From JAGWJU01 sp035533295 (GTDB lineage Bacteria; Elusimicrobiota; Elusimicrobia; UBA1565; UBA9628), in contig DATLUA010000012.1 of assembly GCA_035533295.1 (NCBI GenBank), positions 113,566 through 177,565 of the forward strand: DNA of 64,000 nt. Reading direction: 5' to 3'. Position numbers and translations under genes: made by a program. Below, piece by piece: positions 52,709-61,260 of this stretch (position 1 is the first letter of the stretch; the number at the start of each line of letters is the position of its first letter). The notes beneath the pieces are model-generated. The model searched no databases. It worked only from the letters and a program-made list of their open reading frames with translations, and was not told the origin of the DNA.

Positions 52709-53744
52709 GGGCGTCCTCGTAGGCGTCTTCGGTGGCGAGCGCGAAAGCGTCTTGGCAGAAGCGCTCCAAAAACCGCGTGCGGCCGTTTTCTCCGGCGCGG
52801 CGGCAAAAAGCGGGGTCGGCGACGAGTCCGGCGACGGCCTTGGCCATGGTTTTTGGATCGCGCGGGGGAATCAAAAGCCCGGTCTCGCCGTGGGCGACCA
52901 CGTCCGGCAGGCCGCCGACGCGGGTGGCGATGACCGGCCGTCCGCGCGCCATCCATTCCAAGGCCGCGCGGGAAACCGCCTCCGAGCCGCGCGAGGCCAC
53001 CAAGCCCAGCGAGCAGCCGTCCATGAATTGGGCGGCGTCTTGCACGCGCCCCAAGAATTTCAGCTTTTGGCCCAGGCCCAGAAAGTCCGCCTGCCAGCGC
53101 AGCTTGGAGAGCCTATCGCCCTTGTCCTCGCCTGCGGCCAGAAAAATCGCCTTTGGGTATTGTTGGCACACAATCGCGGCGGCGTCCAGAACGTCGTCGT
53201 GACCCTTGACCGCGTCCAAGCGTCCTAAGATGCCGATGACGGGCTCCCGCGGCGGAGCTTTTAATTCCGCCGGAAAATCGGGAATGCCGGGCAGCACCCG
53301 CCGCGCGCGGACAAAGGGGAACGCCGCCGCCAGGGCCGCGGTGATGGGGGAATTGGCGCCGATGAAAAGCGCCGTGCGCCGGGCCAGGAATTTTCGTCCG
53401 AAGCTCGTCTCGGGAAGCCGCGCGTCCGCCCAGGTGCGCACGACCGCGACGCGCCGCCCCATGGCCAGCGCGGCGGCCAGGGAGTGCGACGAGCCGGTGT
53501 GCGCGTTGATGAGCTCGATGTCGGCGGACTTGACCGCCTGGCGCAACGCCGGCAAGGCCGACCAAGCGCGGGCGAGCTCGCGCGTGACCAGGCCCATCGC
53601 GCGCGCTTGTTTCGCCGCGTCGGATCGGTAGGCCGCCCAAAACTGGACGTCATGGCCCTTGTCGCGCAGCGCCGCGGCCGCGGTCAAGGCGTAATGGGCC
53701 AGGCCGGAGTCCCAGCTTTCGTCGTGGAGGTGGAGAATGTTCAC
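52689..53744 (-). CDS. GT4 glycosyltransferase (second)
   Basis: 351 residues, GT-B fold, GTG start overlapping the upstream stop (GTGA). Seen: NILHLHDESWDSGLAHYALTAA, AHTGSSHSLAAALA, PVIGILGRLDAVKGHDDVLDAA and the donor-site block LVASRGSEAVSRAALEWMARGRPVIATRVGGLPD. It resembles its downstream neighbour in family only, so the two probably add successive sugars. Confidence 0.88.
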   Translation of the reverse strand: MNILHLHDESWDSGLAHYALTAAAALRDKGHDVQFWAAYRSDAAKQARAMGLVTRELARAWSALPALRQAVKSADIELINAHTGSSHSLAAALAMGRRVAVVRTWADARLPETSFGRKFLARRTALFIGANSPITAALAAAFPFVRARRVLPGIPDFPAELKAPPREPVIGILGRLDAVKGHDDVLDAAAIVCQQYPKAIFLAAGEDKGDRLSKLRWQADFLGLGQKLKFLGRVQDAAQFMDGCSLGLVASRGSEAVSRAALEWMARGRPVIATRVGGLPDVVAHGETGLLIPPRDPKTMAKAVAGLVADPAFCRRAGENGRTRFLERFCQDAFALATEDAYEDALGHLPH

Positions 53745-55303
53745 GCCGCCGCTCGGCCTCCGGCCGCCGCAGCGGGCTTTTCGGCGAGCATCTCGAGCGC
53801 GTTGTCCCAGACTTCATCGACCATAATGAGGCGCATGCACAAAAAATGCCCGTGCGGGCAGACCTTGCCGCCGTGCAGGCGGCAGGGCCGGCAGGAGAGC
53901 TCCGTCTCGACAACGCGGTGGCGCGGGCCGTAGGGGAAAAAGCCCAGCTCCCGCGTGGTCGGGCCGAAGATGGCCAAGGTCGGCACGCCCAGGCCCGCGG
54001 CCATGTGCATGGGCCCGGAGTCGTTGGTGACGAAAAGCGAGAACAAGGACATCAGGGCCTTGAGCTCTTTGAGGTCGGTCCTGCCGCAAAAATCGAGCGC
54101 GCCCGAGGCCGCGAGTCGGGCGCAAAGCTCCGAGTCCTGCGCGCCGCCGACCAAGACGGGCGTGATGCCGCGCTCGGCAAAGCGCCGGCACAGGGCCGCG
54201 AAGCGCTCCTCGGGCCAGCGTTTGGTGGGCCAGGCCGAACCGGGGTGGACGCCGACGAGCGTCTGCCGGGCCGAAGCTCCGGCCTCTTCAAGCCGGCGCG
54301 CCATCTTTTCTTTTTCCGCCGGGTCCGGCCGCAGGTAAACGGAGCCGGGCGCCGGGGCGGCGCCGGGCGTCGCGCCGTGCCCGATGGGCTTTAAGAGCGC
54401 CAGGTTTCTCTCCGCGTCGGGCATGAGCCAGGTCCAAGGCGCCGCGTCGGTCAGAAAGAAGCGCCCGACGCTCGATGAAAAGCCCACGCGGCGCGGGATG
54501 CCGGCCATGCGCGCCAAGAGCGCGCTGCGAAACGAGCGGTGGGGAACGACGGCCACGTCGAATTTTTTTTGCGCGAGTCCGCGGGCCAGGCGCCGCAAGC
54601 CGCCCCAGCCGCGGTTTTGCCCGCGCTTGTCATCGATGAGGACTTCATCGATGGATGGGTGCGCGCGGAACACGTCCGCGGTTTTTTCCAAAGTCAAAAC
54701 GGTGAGGCGCGCGCGGGGAAACCGGCGCTTGAGTTCGTCGGCCAGCGGCACGGTCAACAGCGCGTCGCCCAGAAACGCGCTTTGCACGATGAGAAAGGAG
54801 GCCGCGCCTTTTTGGGCCGCGCCGGTTGCGCCGGCCTGGGCCGCGCCGTAATCACCCAGCGCCACGCCGGTTTCGCGGGCGGTAATGCCCCAAGGGGCGA
54901 GCGCGTCCAAGTAGCGCTGCAAGACGTGTTTTTCCAAGCGCGGCGAGCGCCGTCCGAAAAAAACGAAGAGCCGCCTAGCCCAGGCGTCCTTGCGGTAGAC
55001 CGACGCCTCGGGGATGCCGGAGAGCCGGCGGATAAGCGCGGAGCGCAGGTTGGCGTGGAGGTCCAAGAGGTGCGTGAAGCCCGAAGCGCGGATTTTTTGA
55101 AGCGCCGGGCGCAGGCCGTCGAAGGGGATAATCTCGTCGGCGAACGGGCTGCCCTCAAGCGCGGCGGCGAAGCGCCGTTTCACGAGCACGGAGACCGAGC
55201 ACTCGGGCCAGGCGGTCTTTAGGTGGCGCAGGACGGGGGCGACTAAAAGGACGTCGCCCAAAGAGGAGAGGCGCACGACGAGAATCTTGCGCGCTGCGGC
55301 CAT
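53741..55303 (-). CDS. One-and-a-half-domain GT9 heptosyltransferase fusion
   Basis: 520 residues, about 170 longer than a normal GT9 enzyme. Residues about 5-170 are an N-terminal GT9 Rossmann domain (ILVVRLSSLGDVLLVAPVLRHL, DLHANLRSALIRRLSGIP). After an Ala/Gly-rich linker a complete second GT9 begins (SFLIVQSAFLGDALLTVPLADEL) and includes VGVHPGSAWPTKRWP and FVTNDSGPMHMAAGLGVPTLAIFGPT. The first half lacks its own donor domain. It is the first gene of the envelope cluster, from ATG 55303. Confidence 0.85.
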   Translation of the reverse strand: MAAARKILVVRLSSLGDVLLVAPVLRHLKTAWPECSVSVLVKRRFAAALEGSPFADEIIPFDGLRPALQKIRASGFTHLLDLHANLRSALIRRLSGIPEASVYRKDAWARRLFVFFGRRSPRLEKHVLQRYLDALAPWGITARETGVALGDYGAAQAGATGAAQKGAASFLIVQSAFLGDALLTVPLADELKRRFPRARLTVLTLEKTADVFRAHPSIDEVLIDDKRGQNRGWGGLRRLARGLAQKKFDVAVVPHRSFRSALLARMAGIPRRVGFSSSVGRFFLTDAAPWTWLMPDAERNLALLKPIGHGATPGAAPAPGSVYLRPDPAEKEKMARRLEEAGASARQTLVGVHPGSAWPTKRWPEERFAALCRRFAERGITPVLVGGAQDSELCARLAASGALDFCGRTDLKELKALMSLFSLFVTNDSGPMHMAAGLGVPTLAIFGPTTRELGFFPYGPRHRVVETELSCRPCRLHGGKVCPHGHFLCMRLIMVDEVWDNALEMLAEKPAAAAGGRAAA

Positions 55304-55346
55304 CCGTCGATTATACAAAAGGGCCGACGGGGCGGGGGCTTCGTCA

Positions 55347-55935
55347 TTAAGCCAGCTCCGGGAACAGCACGGCCGCCATGTCGGCCGAGATGGCGAGCCG
55401 CAAGGCGCCGCAAGGCGTTTGGCTTCGGACGGCCTTGGCGGCAAACAATTCTTTGACGATGCCCGCCGCGCGGCGTTGCTTCACGCCGCAGATGTCCTGG
55501 ACCTCCGCGCCGGATTTCGAGATGAGATCGTCTTTCTCCAGTTTTATAGGCGTAGGCGATGCTCAAGAGCCGCGCGACCCTTCCGCTGCCGTCGGGAAAG
55601 TGGTGAATCCAGAGGAACCGGTGATGGGAAGAAGCCATGCCGCGGTCGCGCAGCTCTCCCGGAACCACCGCAACCGGATGTCCTCGGGCAGCCTGTTGTA
55701 GAACTGCTCGTGTTTGAGCCGCGCCGCCATCGCTTCCTGGACTTCGATGTGGGCCAGGTGCTCGCGCTGATAGTTGCGCGCGGTCTTGTCCTTGGACCGA
55801 TGCTTGTCGAGCGCGGGCGATTTCCTCCCTGATCAAGGGATGAATCCCGCGCCCCAACGCGGCCGAGGCGGTGGCGACGTCCAGGATGAGCTGGTCTAGG
55901 TCCGGGGGAATTTTGGACGGCAGGACCGGGAACAT
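55347..55935 (-). pseudogene. Degraded Fic-family (AMPylase) gene
   Basis: No single frame is intact. Reading minus strand from 55935: frame one gives FPVLPSKIPPDLDQLILDVATASAALG, the usual Fic N terminus. A shift near 55815 gives DKHRSKDKTARNYQREHLA and LPEDIRLRWFRES in another frame. Back in the first frame lies a shortened catalytic motif WIHHFPDGSGRVARLL (consensus HPFxDGNGR). A further shift near 55550 gives KLEKDDLISKSGAEVQDICGV and ends at a TAA (55347-55349). The segment between RWFRES and the catalytic motif appears deleted. At least three lesions mean it is non-functional. Confidence 0.75.
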
Positions 55936-55972
55936 GGCTGAAGGATAGCCTAAAAACTGCCGCTTATAAGCG

Positions 55973-57193
55973 CTACTTTATTGTGCTGGTTTCGGCGTTC
56001 AAGAACACGCGCTGCATCACGAAGTCCGGCGTGACCCGCTCGCCGGAGAGCAGCATCGCGGTCAGCTCGCCGCCCAGGACTTGGGGCGCGATGACCACGT
56101 CCGGCTGCGCGAGCTTGACGCGGCTCAAATGGTGCGCGTCGTTGACCGCGGCCAGGGTGCGCACGCCGGGGGCCAGCTCCTTGACGGCCAGGACCACGAA
56201 GGCGTTTTCGGAATCATCCGAGAGCATGGCCAGCACGGCCGCGGCGCGGTGCGCGCCGGCCTCGCGCAGAACCTCCTCGGTGCTGGGGTCTCCCGCGACC
56301 ACGTCGGCGTCCTTCATCTCCACGGCGGGCGCGCCGTCCTTGACCACGCGGGTCACGCTCAAGCCGCGCTTGGCCAGCTCCCGCGCGGTGTTAGCGGCCA
56401 GGGGCGTGCTGCCCACCACCACAAAATGATTTTCCCGTTTCATGCTTGAACTCCTCCGGTTGACGATGCGTTGAAAGCTGCGCGCGACCAAGGGGGCCAC
56501 GACGGCCGAGAGCGAGGTGGCGAAGACCGCCATGCCCAGGATGATGATGGAAATGGTGAAGAGCCGCGCCTCGGCCGTCTGCGGGATGATGTCCCCGTAG
56601 CCCACGGTGCTCATGGTGACCATGGCGTAGTAGAGCGCGGTCACGAGGTTGGTAATCGGCGGCTTGAACTTGGCGCCCAGGTAGTAGGCGCCGAAGGTGG
56701 CGTAGACCAGGAGCATGAAGACCGAGGTGAAGGCAAAGAGCGTGCTCGCGGTGAGGCTGGAGCGGTCGAAGCTCCGCCAGGAGAGGGCGAGGCAAACCAG
56801 CAGGAAGGCGAAATAGGCCGCCAGGAGCTGGTGCTGGCCCGGCATGCCGATGAAGGCGTAGACAATCGCCGTGGCCGTCAGCAGCAAGGCCGTCAACCAG
56901 GCCAGCCGCGAGCGCCAGAGCAGGCCCAGGCCCATGGCCGCCATGCCGCCGCCGATGAAGACCGGCGGCAGCGCGCGCAGCCGCAGGTGGAGCTTGGCGC
57001 CGGCCAAGGCGCGCAGCCCTTCGCGCCACGCGCCGCCCAAGCCCGCGCGCAGGATCAAGCCGCCGGCCAAGGCCAGCATCGCGGCCAGGGGCGCGTGGGG
57101 AAACCAGTAGCGCCCGCCCAGAATCTTGTGGGCGCGCTGGAGTTTGATGCGCAGCCGCTGGATGGGCGAGGTGATGAGCCGGGGGGCGTTCAT
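55973..57193 (-). CDS. kch: Kch-like potassium channel with TrkA-N/RCK domain
   Basis: 406 residues. Six-helix-type membrane part (about 35-225) ends in the selectivity filter MSTVGYGDIIPQ and inner helix FTISIIILGMAVFATSLSAVVAPLVA, closely following E. coli Kch. The cytoplasmic RCK domain (about 255-380) starts NHFVVVGSTPLAANTARELAKRG. It should conduct K+ and be gated by ligand or voltage. Its distal C terminus is short. It is separated from hsdR by 72 bp, and there is no clear ribosome site. Confidence 0.88.
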   Translation of the reverse strand: MNAPRLITSPIQRLRIKLQRAHKILGGRYWFPHAPLAAMLALAGGLILRAGLGGAWREGLRALAGAKLHLRLRALPPVFIGGGMAAMGLGLLWRSRLAWLTALLLTATAIVYAFIGMPGQHQLLAAYFAFLLVCLALSWRSFDRSSLTASTLFAFTSVFMLLVYATFGAYYLGAKFKPPITNLVTALYYAMVTMSTVGYGDIIPQTAEARLFTISIIILGMAVFATSLSAVVAPLVARSFQRIVNRRSSSMKRENHFVVVGSTPLAANTARELAKRGLSVTRVVKDGAPAVEMKDADVVAGDPSTEEVLREAGAHRAAAVLAMLSDDSENAFVVLAVKELAPGVRTLAAVNDAHHLSRVKLAQPDVVIAPQVLGGELTAMLLSGERVTPDFVMQRVFLNAETSTIK

Positions 57194-57265
57194 GGGTTGG
57201 CCGTGGCGGCGGGGACCATCGCGGCGGCTCCGCGGCTCATTTTTCGATTGTAGCTAATTGAGATT

Positions 57266-60200
57266 TTACGCGGCCCAATCCTTGCCGATGATTTCCGCCT
57301 GCTCAAGGACCGTGCGCACGGCTTTTTCCTGCTTGTCGGGCGGATATCCGTGGCGGCGTAAAATGCGCTTGACCAGCGTGCGCAGCTTGGCGCGCACGCT
57401 TTCCTTCAGGGTCCAGTCGATGGAAACGTTGTTGTGCACGGCATCAACCAGATCCCGCGCGATGCCGCGCAGGGTTTCGTCCCCCAGCACCTTGACCGCG
57501 CTGTCGTTGGTTTCCAGCGCGTCGTAGAAAGCCAGTTCATCATCCGACAAATTCAAACGCTCGCCGCGCTTTTGGGCTTCGCGCATGTCCTTGGCCAGGC
57601 GGATCAGCGCCTCTATGATTTGGGCCGCCTCGATGCCGCGGCTGTGATACTTGCGCAAGGCTTCCTCCAGCATTTGCGAGAAGGTTCGCGACTCGACCAG
57701 GAACTTCCGCGAGCGCAGCTTGATGGAATCGCTGAGCAGCTTTTTCAAGAGTTCGAGCGCCAGATTTTTCTGCGGCATGCCGCGCACTTCTTCGAGAAAA
57801 GCGTCCGAGAGAATGGAAATATCCGGCTTCTTCAAGCCCGCCGCGCCGAAGACGTCCAAGACCTCGCCCGAGGACACGGCGCGGGACACGATTTGCCGCA
57901 CGGCCGAGTCCAAATCCTCCGGGTCTTGGCCGTCCGCGATGGTGTTTTTGACGAACTGGGCGCGCAGCGCCTGGAAAAATCCGATTTCCTCGCGCGCGGC
58001 CAAGGCTTTTTCGGCGGGCACGGACAAGGCGAAGGCGTGGGAGAGCTCCATCACGGTTTTCAAGAACCGCGTCTTGCCGTCTTTCTGGGCCAGAACGTGC
58101 TGCATGGCGTTGGGAATGACGCGCAAACGCTCCGCGGGCGAGCCGTTGAAAAACTTCGAGCAGTCCAAGCCGTGCATCATGCCGCGCAGAATTTCGAGCT
58201 TCTCCTGCATCACGGCGACGGCCGTTTCCTGGGGAATGCCGGTGTCCCCGCGGTCCTGCGCCGAGTACTCCGCCAAGGCTTTCTTCAAATCGTGCGCCAC
58301 GCCCAGGTAGTCCACCACCAGGCCGCCCGGCTTGTTCTTGAACACGCGGTTGACGCGGGCGATGGCCTGCATGAGCCCGTGGCCGCGCATGGGCTTGTCG
58401 AGGTAGAGCGTATGCAGGGAGGGCACGTCGAAGCCCGTGAGCCACATGTCGCGCACGATGACGAGCTTGATGGGCGAGGCCGGATTCTTGAAGGTTTCGC
58501 CGATGTCGTGCCGGCGCTTCTTGTCCCGGATGTGCTCCTGCCAGGCCGGTCCGTCGGCCGCGGAGCCGGTCATGACGACCTTCAAAAAGCCGCGCTCGTC
58601 GTCCTTGTGCCGCCAGCCCGGCCGCAGGCGGACGATGGCGTCGTGCAGCTCCACGCAGATGCGCCGGCTCATGCAGACCACGAGCCCCTTGCCGTCCATG
58701 ACGTCTTGGCGCTCCTCGAAATGCCCCACGATGTCCTTGGCGATCAAGTCGACGCGCTTTTGCGCGCCCACCAGGCCTTCGAGCCTGGCCCACTTGCTCT
58801 TGAGCTTGCGGCGCACCGCGTCCTCCTCGCCCTCGGTGATCTCCTCAAAATCCGGATCGATTCTGGGCCTTTCGCCGGGCTTGAGCCCCAGCCTGGCCAG
58901 CCGCGCCTCGTAATAGATGGGCACGGTGGCCTTGTCCTCGATGGAGCGGTGGATGTCGTAGACGTCGATGACCTCGCCGAAAACCGCGCGCGTGCTGCGG
59001 TCGGACTTCTCGATGGGCGTGGCGGTAAAGCCGATGAAGGACGCGTTGGGGAGAGCGTCGCGCATGTGCTTGGCGAAGCCGTCCATGAAGTCGTACTGGC
59101 TGCGGTGGGCTTCGTCCGCGATGACCACGATGTTGCGGCGCTCGGAGAGCGTGGGGTAGGTCCCGCCTTTCTCCGCGGGCAGGAATTTTTGAATGGTGGT
59201 GAAAATCACGCCCCCCGAAGCGGCGTTCAAGCGTTCCTGCAAATCCTGGCGGCTTTGGGCCTGGACGGGCTTCTGGCGCAGCAGGTCGCGGCAGCCGCTG
59301 AAAGTGCCGAAGAGCTGGTCGTCCAAGTCGTTGCGGTCGGTCAGGACCACCAGCGTGGGATTTGTCATGGCCGGATGGCGGATGATTTGCCCCGCGTAAA
59401 AGGCCATGGTCAAGCTCTTGCCCGAGCCCTGCGTGTGCCAGACGATGCCCACGCGCCGGTCACCTTTGAGCGCTTGAACCGTGCTGTCCACGGCTTTTTG
59501 CACGGCGAAGTATTGGTGATAGGCGGCCAGCTTCTTGACGGGCGCGGCGCCTCGGCGCACCTCCTCGAAGACCACGAAGCGCGAGACAAGCTCCAAAAAC
59601 CGGCGCGGAGCCAGCATCCCTTTGATGAGAACTTCCAACTGCGGCTCCGTCGGCGCGGCCGGCGTTTGTCCGTCCGCGGTGCGCCAGGGCATGAAGCGCT
59701 CCCAGTCCGAGCTCACGGTGCCCGCGCGGGCGCCCACGCCGTCCGAGGCGATCAAAACCGCGTTGTAGGACAAAAGCGAGGGGATTTCCGCCTTGTAGGT
59801 CTGCAGCTGCTTGAAGGCCGAGCGCGTGGTCGCCTTTTCGTCCGCGGCGTTTTTAAGCTCGATGACAGCCAGCGGCAGGCCGTTCAAGAACAAGACGACG
59901 TCCGGGCGGCGGTCGCGCCCGTCTTCAATGACCGTGAACTGGTTGACGGCGAGCCACTCGTTGCCGTCCGGGCGTTCGAAATCCGCCAATCGCGCGAAAT
60001 CAGAGACCGCGCGGCCGTTTTTTTGATATTCGACCTCGACGCCCTCGATGAGGAGCTTGTGGAAGCGGCGGTTGTTCTCGATGAGGGCCGCGTGCTCGAA
60101 GCGCAGGACTTTCTTGGCCGCGTCGTCGAGCGCCGAAGCGGGAATCTCGGGATTTAATTTCGCCAGCGCCCGGCGCAGGCGCGCCTCAAGGACGACGGCG

Positions 60201-60331
60201 CCAAAATCCGCTCGCTCGGACGCGGGTTCCCCAGGCGCTATTTCCGGGCCGTGGAGAACCTGGCAGCCCAGTTCCGAGAGCCATTCCAGCGCGGCGTCCT
60301 CGACGTCCGATTCGGTGAATTTATGGCCCAT
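57266..60331 (-). CDS. hsdR: Type I restriction enzyme R subunit, no M or S gene nearby
   Basis: 1,021 residues, normal length. Order: N-terminal PD-(D/E)xK nuclease (RPDVVLFLNGLPLAVIELKN, about 140-160), RecA-like motor 1 with Walker A HTQGSGKS, the DEAH box VVIADEAHRSQYD, FTATPI, motor 2 with YLDKPMRGHGLMQAIARVNR, and a helical C-terminal domain that docks on the methylase. All key motifs are present, so it should be active in a complex. HsdM and HsdS, needed for targeting and self-protection, are absent for 16 kb upstream side genes seen and at least 3.6 kb to the window edge. It is divergent from the toxin-antitoxin pair. Confidence 0.95.
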   Translation of the reverse strand: MGHKFTESDVEDAALEWLSELGCQVLHGPEIAPGEPASERADFGAVVLEARLRRALAKLNPEIPASALDDAAKKVLRFEHAALIENNRRFHKLLIEGVEVEYQKNGRAVSDFARLADFERPDGNEWLAVNQFTVIEDGRDRRPDVVLFLNGLPLAVIELKNAADEKATTRSAFKQLQTYKAEIPSLLSYNAVLIASDGVGARAGTVSSDWERFMPWRTADGQTPAAPTEPQLEVLIKGMLAPRRFLELVSRFVVFEEVRRGAAPVKKLAAYHQYFAVQKAVDSTVQALKGDRRVGIVWHTQGSGKSLTMAFYAGQIIRHPAMTNPTLVVLTDRNDLDDQLFGTFSGCRDLLRQKPVQAQSRQDLQERLNAASGGVIFTTIQKFLPAEKGGTYPTLSERRNIVVIADEAHRSQYDFMDGFAKHMRDALPNASFIGFTATPIEKSDRSTRAVFGEVIDVYDIHRSIEDKATVPIYYEARLARLGLKPGERPRIDPDFEEITEGEEDAVRRKLKSKWARLEGLVGAQKRVDLIAKDIVGHFEERQDVMDGKGLVVCMSRRICVELHDAIVRLRPGWRHKDDERGFLKVVMTGSAADGPAWQEHIRDKKRRHDIGETFKNPASPIKLVIVRDMWLTGFDVPSLHTLYLDKPMRGHGLMQAIARVNRVFKNKPGGLVVDYLGVAHDLKKALAEYSAQDRGDTGIPQETAVAVMQEKLEILRGMMHGLDCSKFFNGSPAERLRVIPNAMQHVLAQKDGKTRFLKTVMELSHAFALSVPAEKALAAREEIGFFQALRAQFVKNTIADGQDPEDLDSAVRQIVSRAVSSGEVLDVFGAAGLKKPDISILSDAFLEEVRGMPQKNLALELLKKLLSDSIKLRSRKFLVESRTFSQMLEEALRKYHSRGIEAAQIIEALIRLAKDMREAQKRGERLNLSDDELAFYDALETNDSAVKVLGDETLRGIARDLVDAVHNNVSIDWTLKESVRAKLRTLVKRILRRHGYPPDKQEKAVRTVLEQAEIIGKDWAA

Positions 60332-60361
60332 CGACCGCCATCATACAATATGACCGGCCCC

Positions 60362-60390
60362 TTGACGAAGTATATATTTAAATATATACT
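60362..60390 (+). promoter_or_regulatory. Promoter of the AbrB-YhaV-like toxin-antitoxin operon
   Basis: TTGACG (60362-60367), a 17-bp spacer, TATACT (60385-60390): near consensus. The antitoxin ATG (60397) lies 6 bp after the -10 box, where transcription should start, so the mRNA is predicted leaderless. Confidence 0.7.
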
Positions 60391-60392
60391 TC
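60367..60392. promoter_or_regulatory. Perfect 26-bp palindromic operator
   Basis: Arms GAAGTATATATTT and its exact complement, no spacer. It fills the promoter between the -35 and -10 boxes, the usual place for an autoregulatory site bound by a dimeric AbrB-fold antitoxin or toxin-antitoxin complex. It could also affect hsdR, which starts 36 bp away on the other strand. Confidence 0.7.
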
Positions 60393-60396
60393 TTGC

Positions 60397-60687
60397 ATGA
60401 AGAAAACGCTCTTTAAGCACGGGGGCAGCTACGCCGTTGACCTGCCGGTTTTGTTCGTCCGGGAATTGGGCTCCAAGACCGTCACGGTCGTCAGGGAAAA
60501 CGGCAAAATCCTTATCGAAGCCGAAACGGCGCCGGAAACCATTGAAAACGAGCCCGAGTTCAAGGTTTTCGCCGAGGCTCTTTTGCGCGACGCGCTCAAG
60601 CATCCCGCCGGGCTCAAGAACGCCGAAGACGTCTGGGACGCGGAGTGGGGCGCTCTCCTCAAGGACGCCCGGCGTGGAAAAAAGTAA
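60397..60687 (+). CDS. AbrB/SpoVT-fold antitoxin (PrlF-like)
   Basis: 96 residues. The N-terminal swapped-hairpin fold (KKTLFKHGGSYAVDLPVLFVRELG, then VTVVRENGKILIE) binds DNA, and the C-terminal acidic helices (EPEFKVFAEALLRDALKHP, EDVWDAEWGALL) would bind and neutralise the toxin. It overlaps the toxin by 14 bp. It most likely represses its own promoter through the 26-bp palindrome. Confidence 0.82.
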   Translation: MKKTLFKHGGSYAVDLPVLFVRELGSKTVTVVRENGKILIEAETAPETIENEPEFKVFAEALLRDALKHPAGLKNAEDVWDAEWGALLKDARRGKK

Positions 60688-61120
60688 GCCCGCATACCTT
60701 CTCAAGTATCACGCCTTTTACGCCGAGCGCATCGCGGAACTCAAGGCCCGCGTCAAAGAGCTTAGGGGGGCGCTTTCGCCGGAGGAATTCGCCCGGCACG
60801 AAATCGTGAAGCTCGCTCTGCGCATCAGGGACGCTGAAAAAGAAATCGCCGCCAATCCCAAGGCGGCCGAATATTTGCTGCATGACGAACTGCGCAAATT
60901 CCGCCGCTACAAGAGGGGCCTTGGCCGCTACCGGCTTTTTTTCTGTTTTTCCGACAATCCGCCCATCATCGTTTTTCTCTATCTCAACTCGGCCGAGACT
61001 CCGCGTCAAGAAGGCGGCCGCGGCGATCCCTACGAGGTCTTCAAGGCCATGCTTCGCCGCGGCGAAGTGTCCCGCCGGCCGGACGACCCGAAAATTCAGA
61101 AGTGGATTGAACGACGATAG
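60674..61120 (+). CDS. YhaV-like toxin (ribonuclease candidate)
   Basis: 148 residues from GTG 60674 within the antitoxin end. The N-terminal YHAFYAERIAELKARVKEL and the C-terminal core LGRYRLFFCFSDNPPIIVFLYLNS followed by DPYEVFKAMLRRGEV match the YhaV toxin family, whose E. coli member is a RelE-like ribonuclease acting on translated mRNA. An Arg in GRYRLFF and downstream basic residues could be catalytic. No ATG is available at this place, so GTG is the start; weak initiation also fits a toxin. Confidence 0.8.
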   Translation: MEKSKPAYLLKYHAFYAERIAELKARVKELRGALSPEEFARHEIVKLALRIRDAEKEIAANPKAAEYLLHDELRKFRRYKRGLGRYRLFFCFSDNPPIIVFLYLNSAETPRQEGGRGDPYEVFKAMLRRGEVSRRPDDPKIQKWIERR

Positions 61121-61149
61121 AGTCGTTGAGAATTCCGCGCTGGGCGACT

Positions 61150-61260
61150 CCCGCCTCCGAGCGCGATGTCCGGGCCGTGGAGAACCTGGTAGCCCAGTTC
61201 CGAGCGCCAACCCAGCGCGCATCTTATCATACAAAATGGACCTTGCGAAGCAGCCTAAAG
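61150..61260 (-). pseudogene. Remnant of a second hsdR 5' end and leader
   Basis: 61169-61219 is 47/51 identical to 60243-60293 inside hsdR and decodes on the minus strand to SELGYQVLHGPDIA, versus SELGCQVLHGPEIA in the intact gene. After a roughly 40-bp deletion that removed the start codon, the match resumes in the upstream region (ATCATACAAAATGGACC against the leader at 60339 onward). It is non-coding now. The Tyr/Asp variants suggest it comes from a different hsdR allele rather than a recent copy. Confidence 0.65.

Noticed and set aside
57194..57245. 16-codon frame ending in an ATGA overlap with the kch start
   Set aside because: It is Ala/Pro-rich, has no ribosome site and no similarity; overlap by chance is likely in GC-rich DNA.
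57205..57250. CGCGG/CCGCG hairpin followed by TTTTT as a terminator
   Set aside because: The orientation with the T tract is on the plus strand, where no gene ends; both flanking genes are on the minus strand.
57434..60157. 907-codon open frame on the plus strand
   Set aside because: It lies antisense to hsdR, whose motifs are all intact. The translated sequence has no recognisable domain and the composition of a GC-rich shadow frame.
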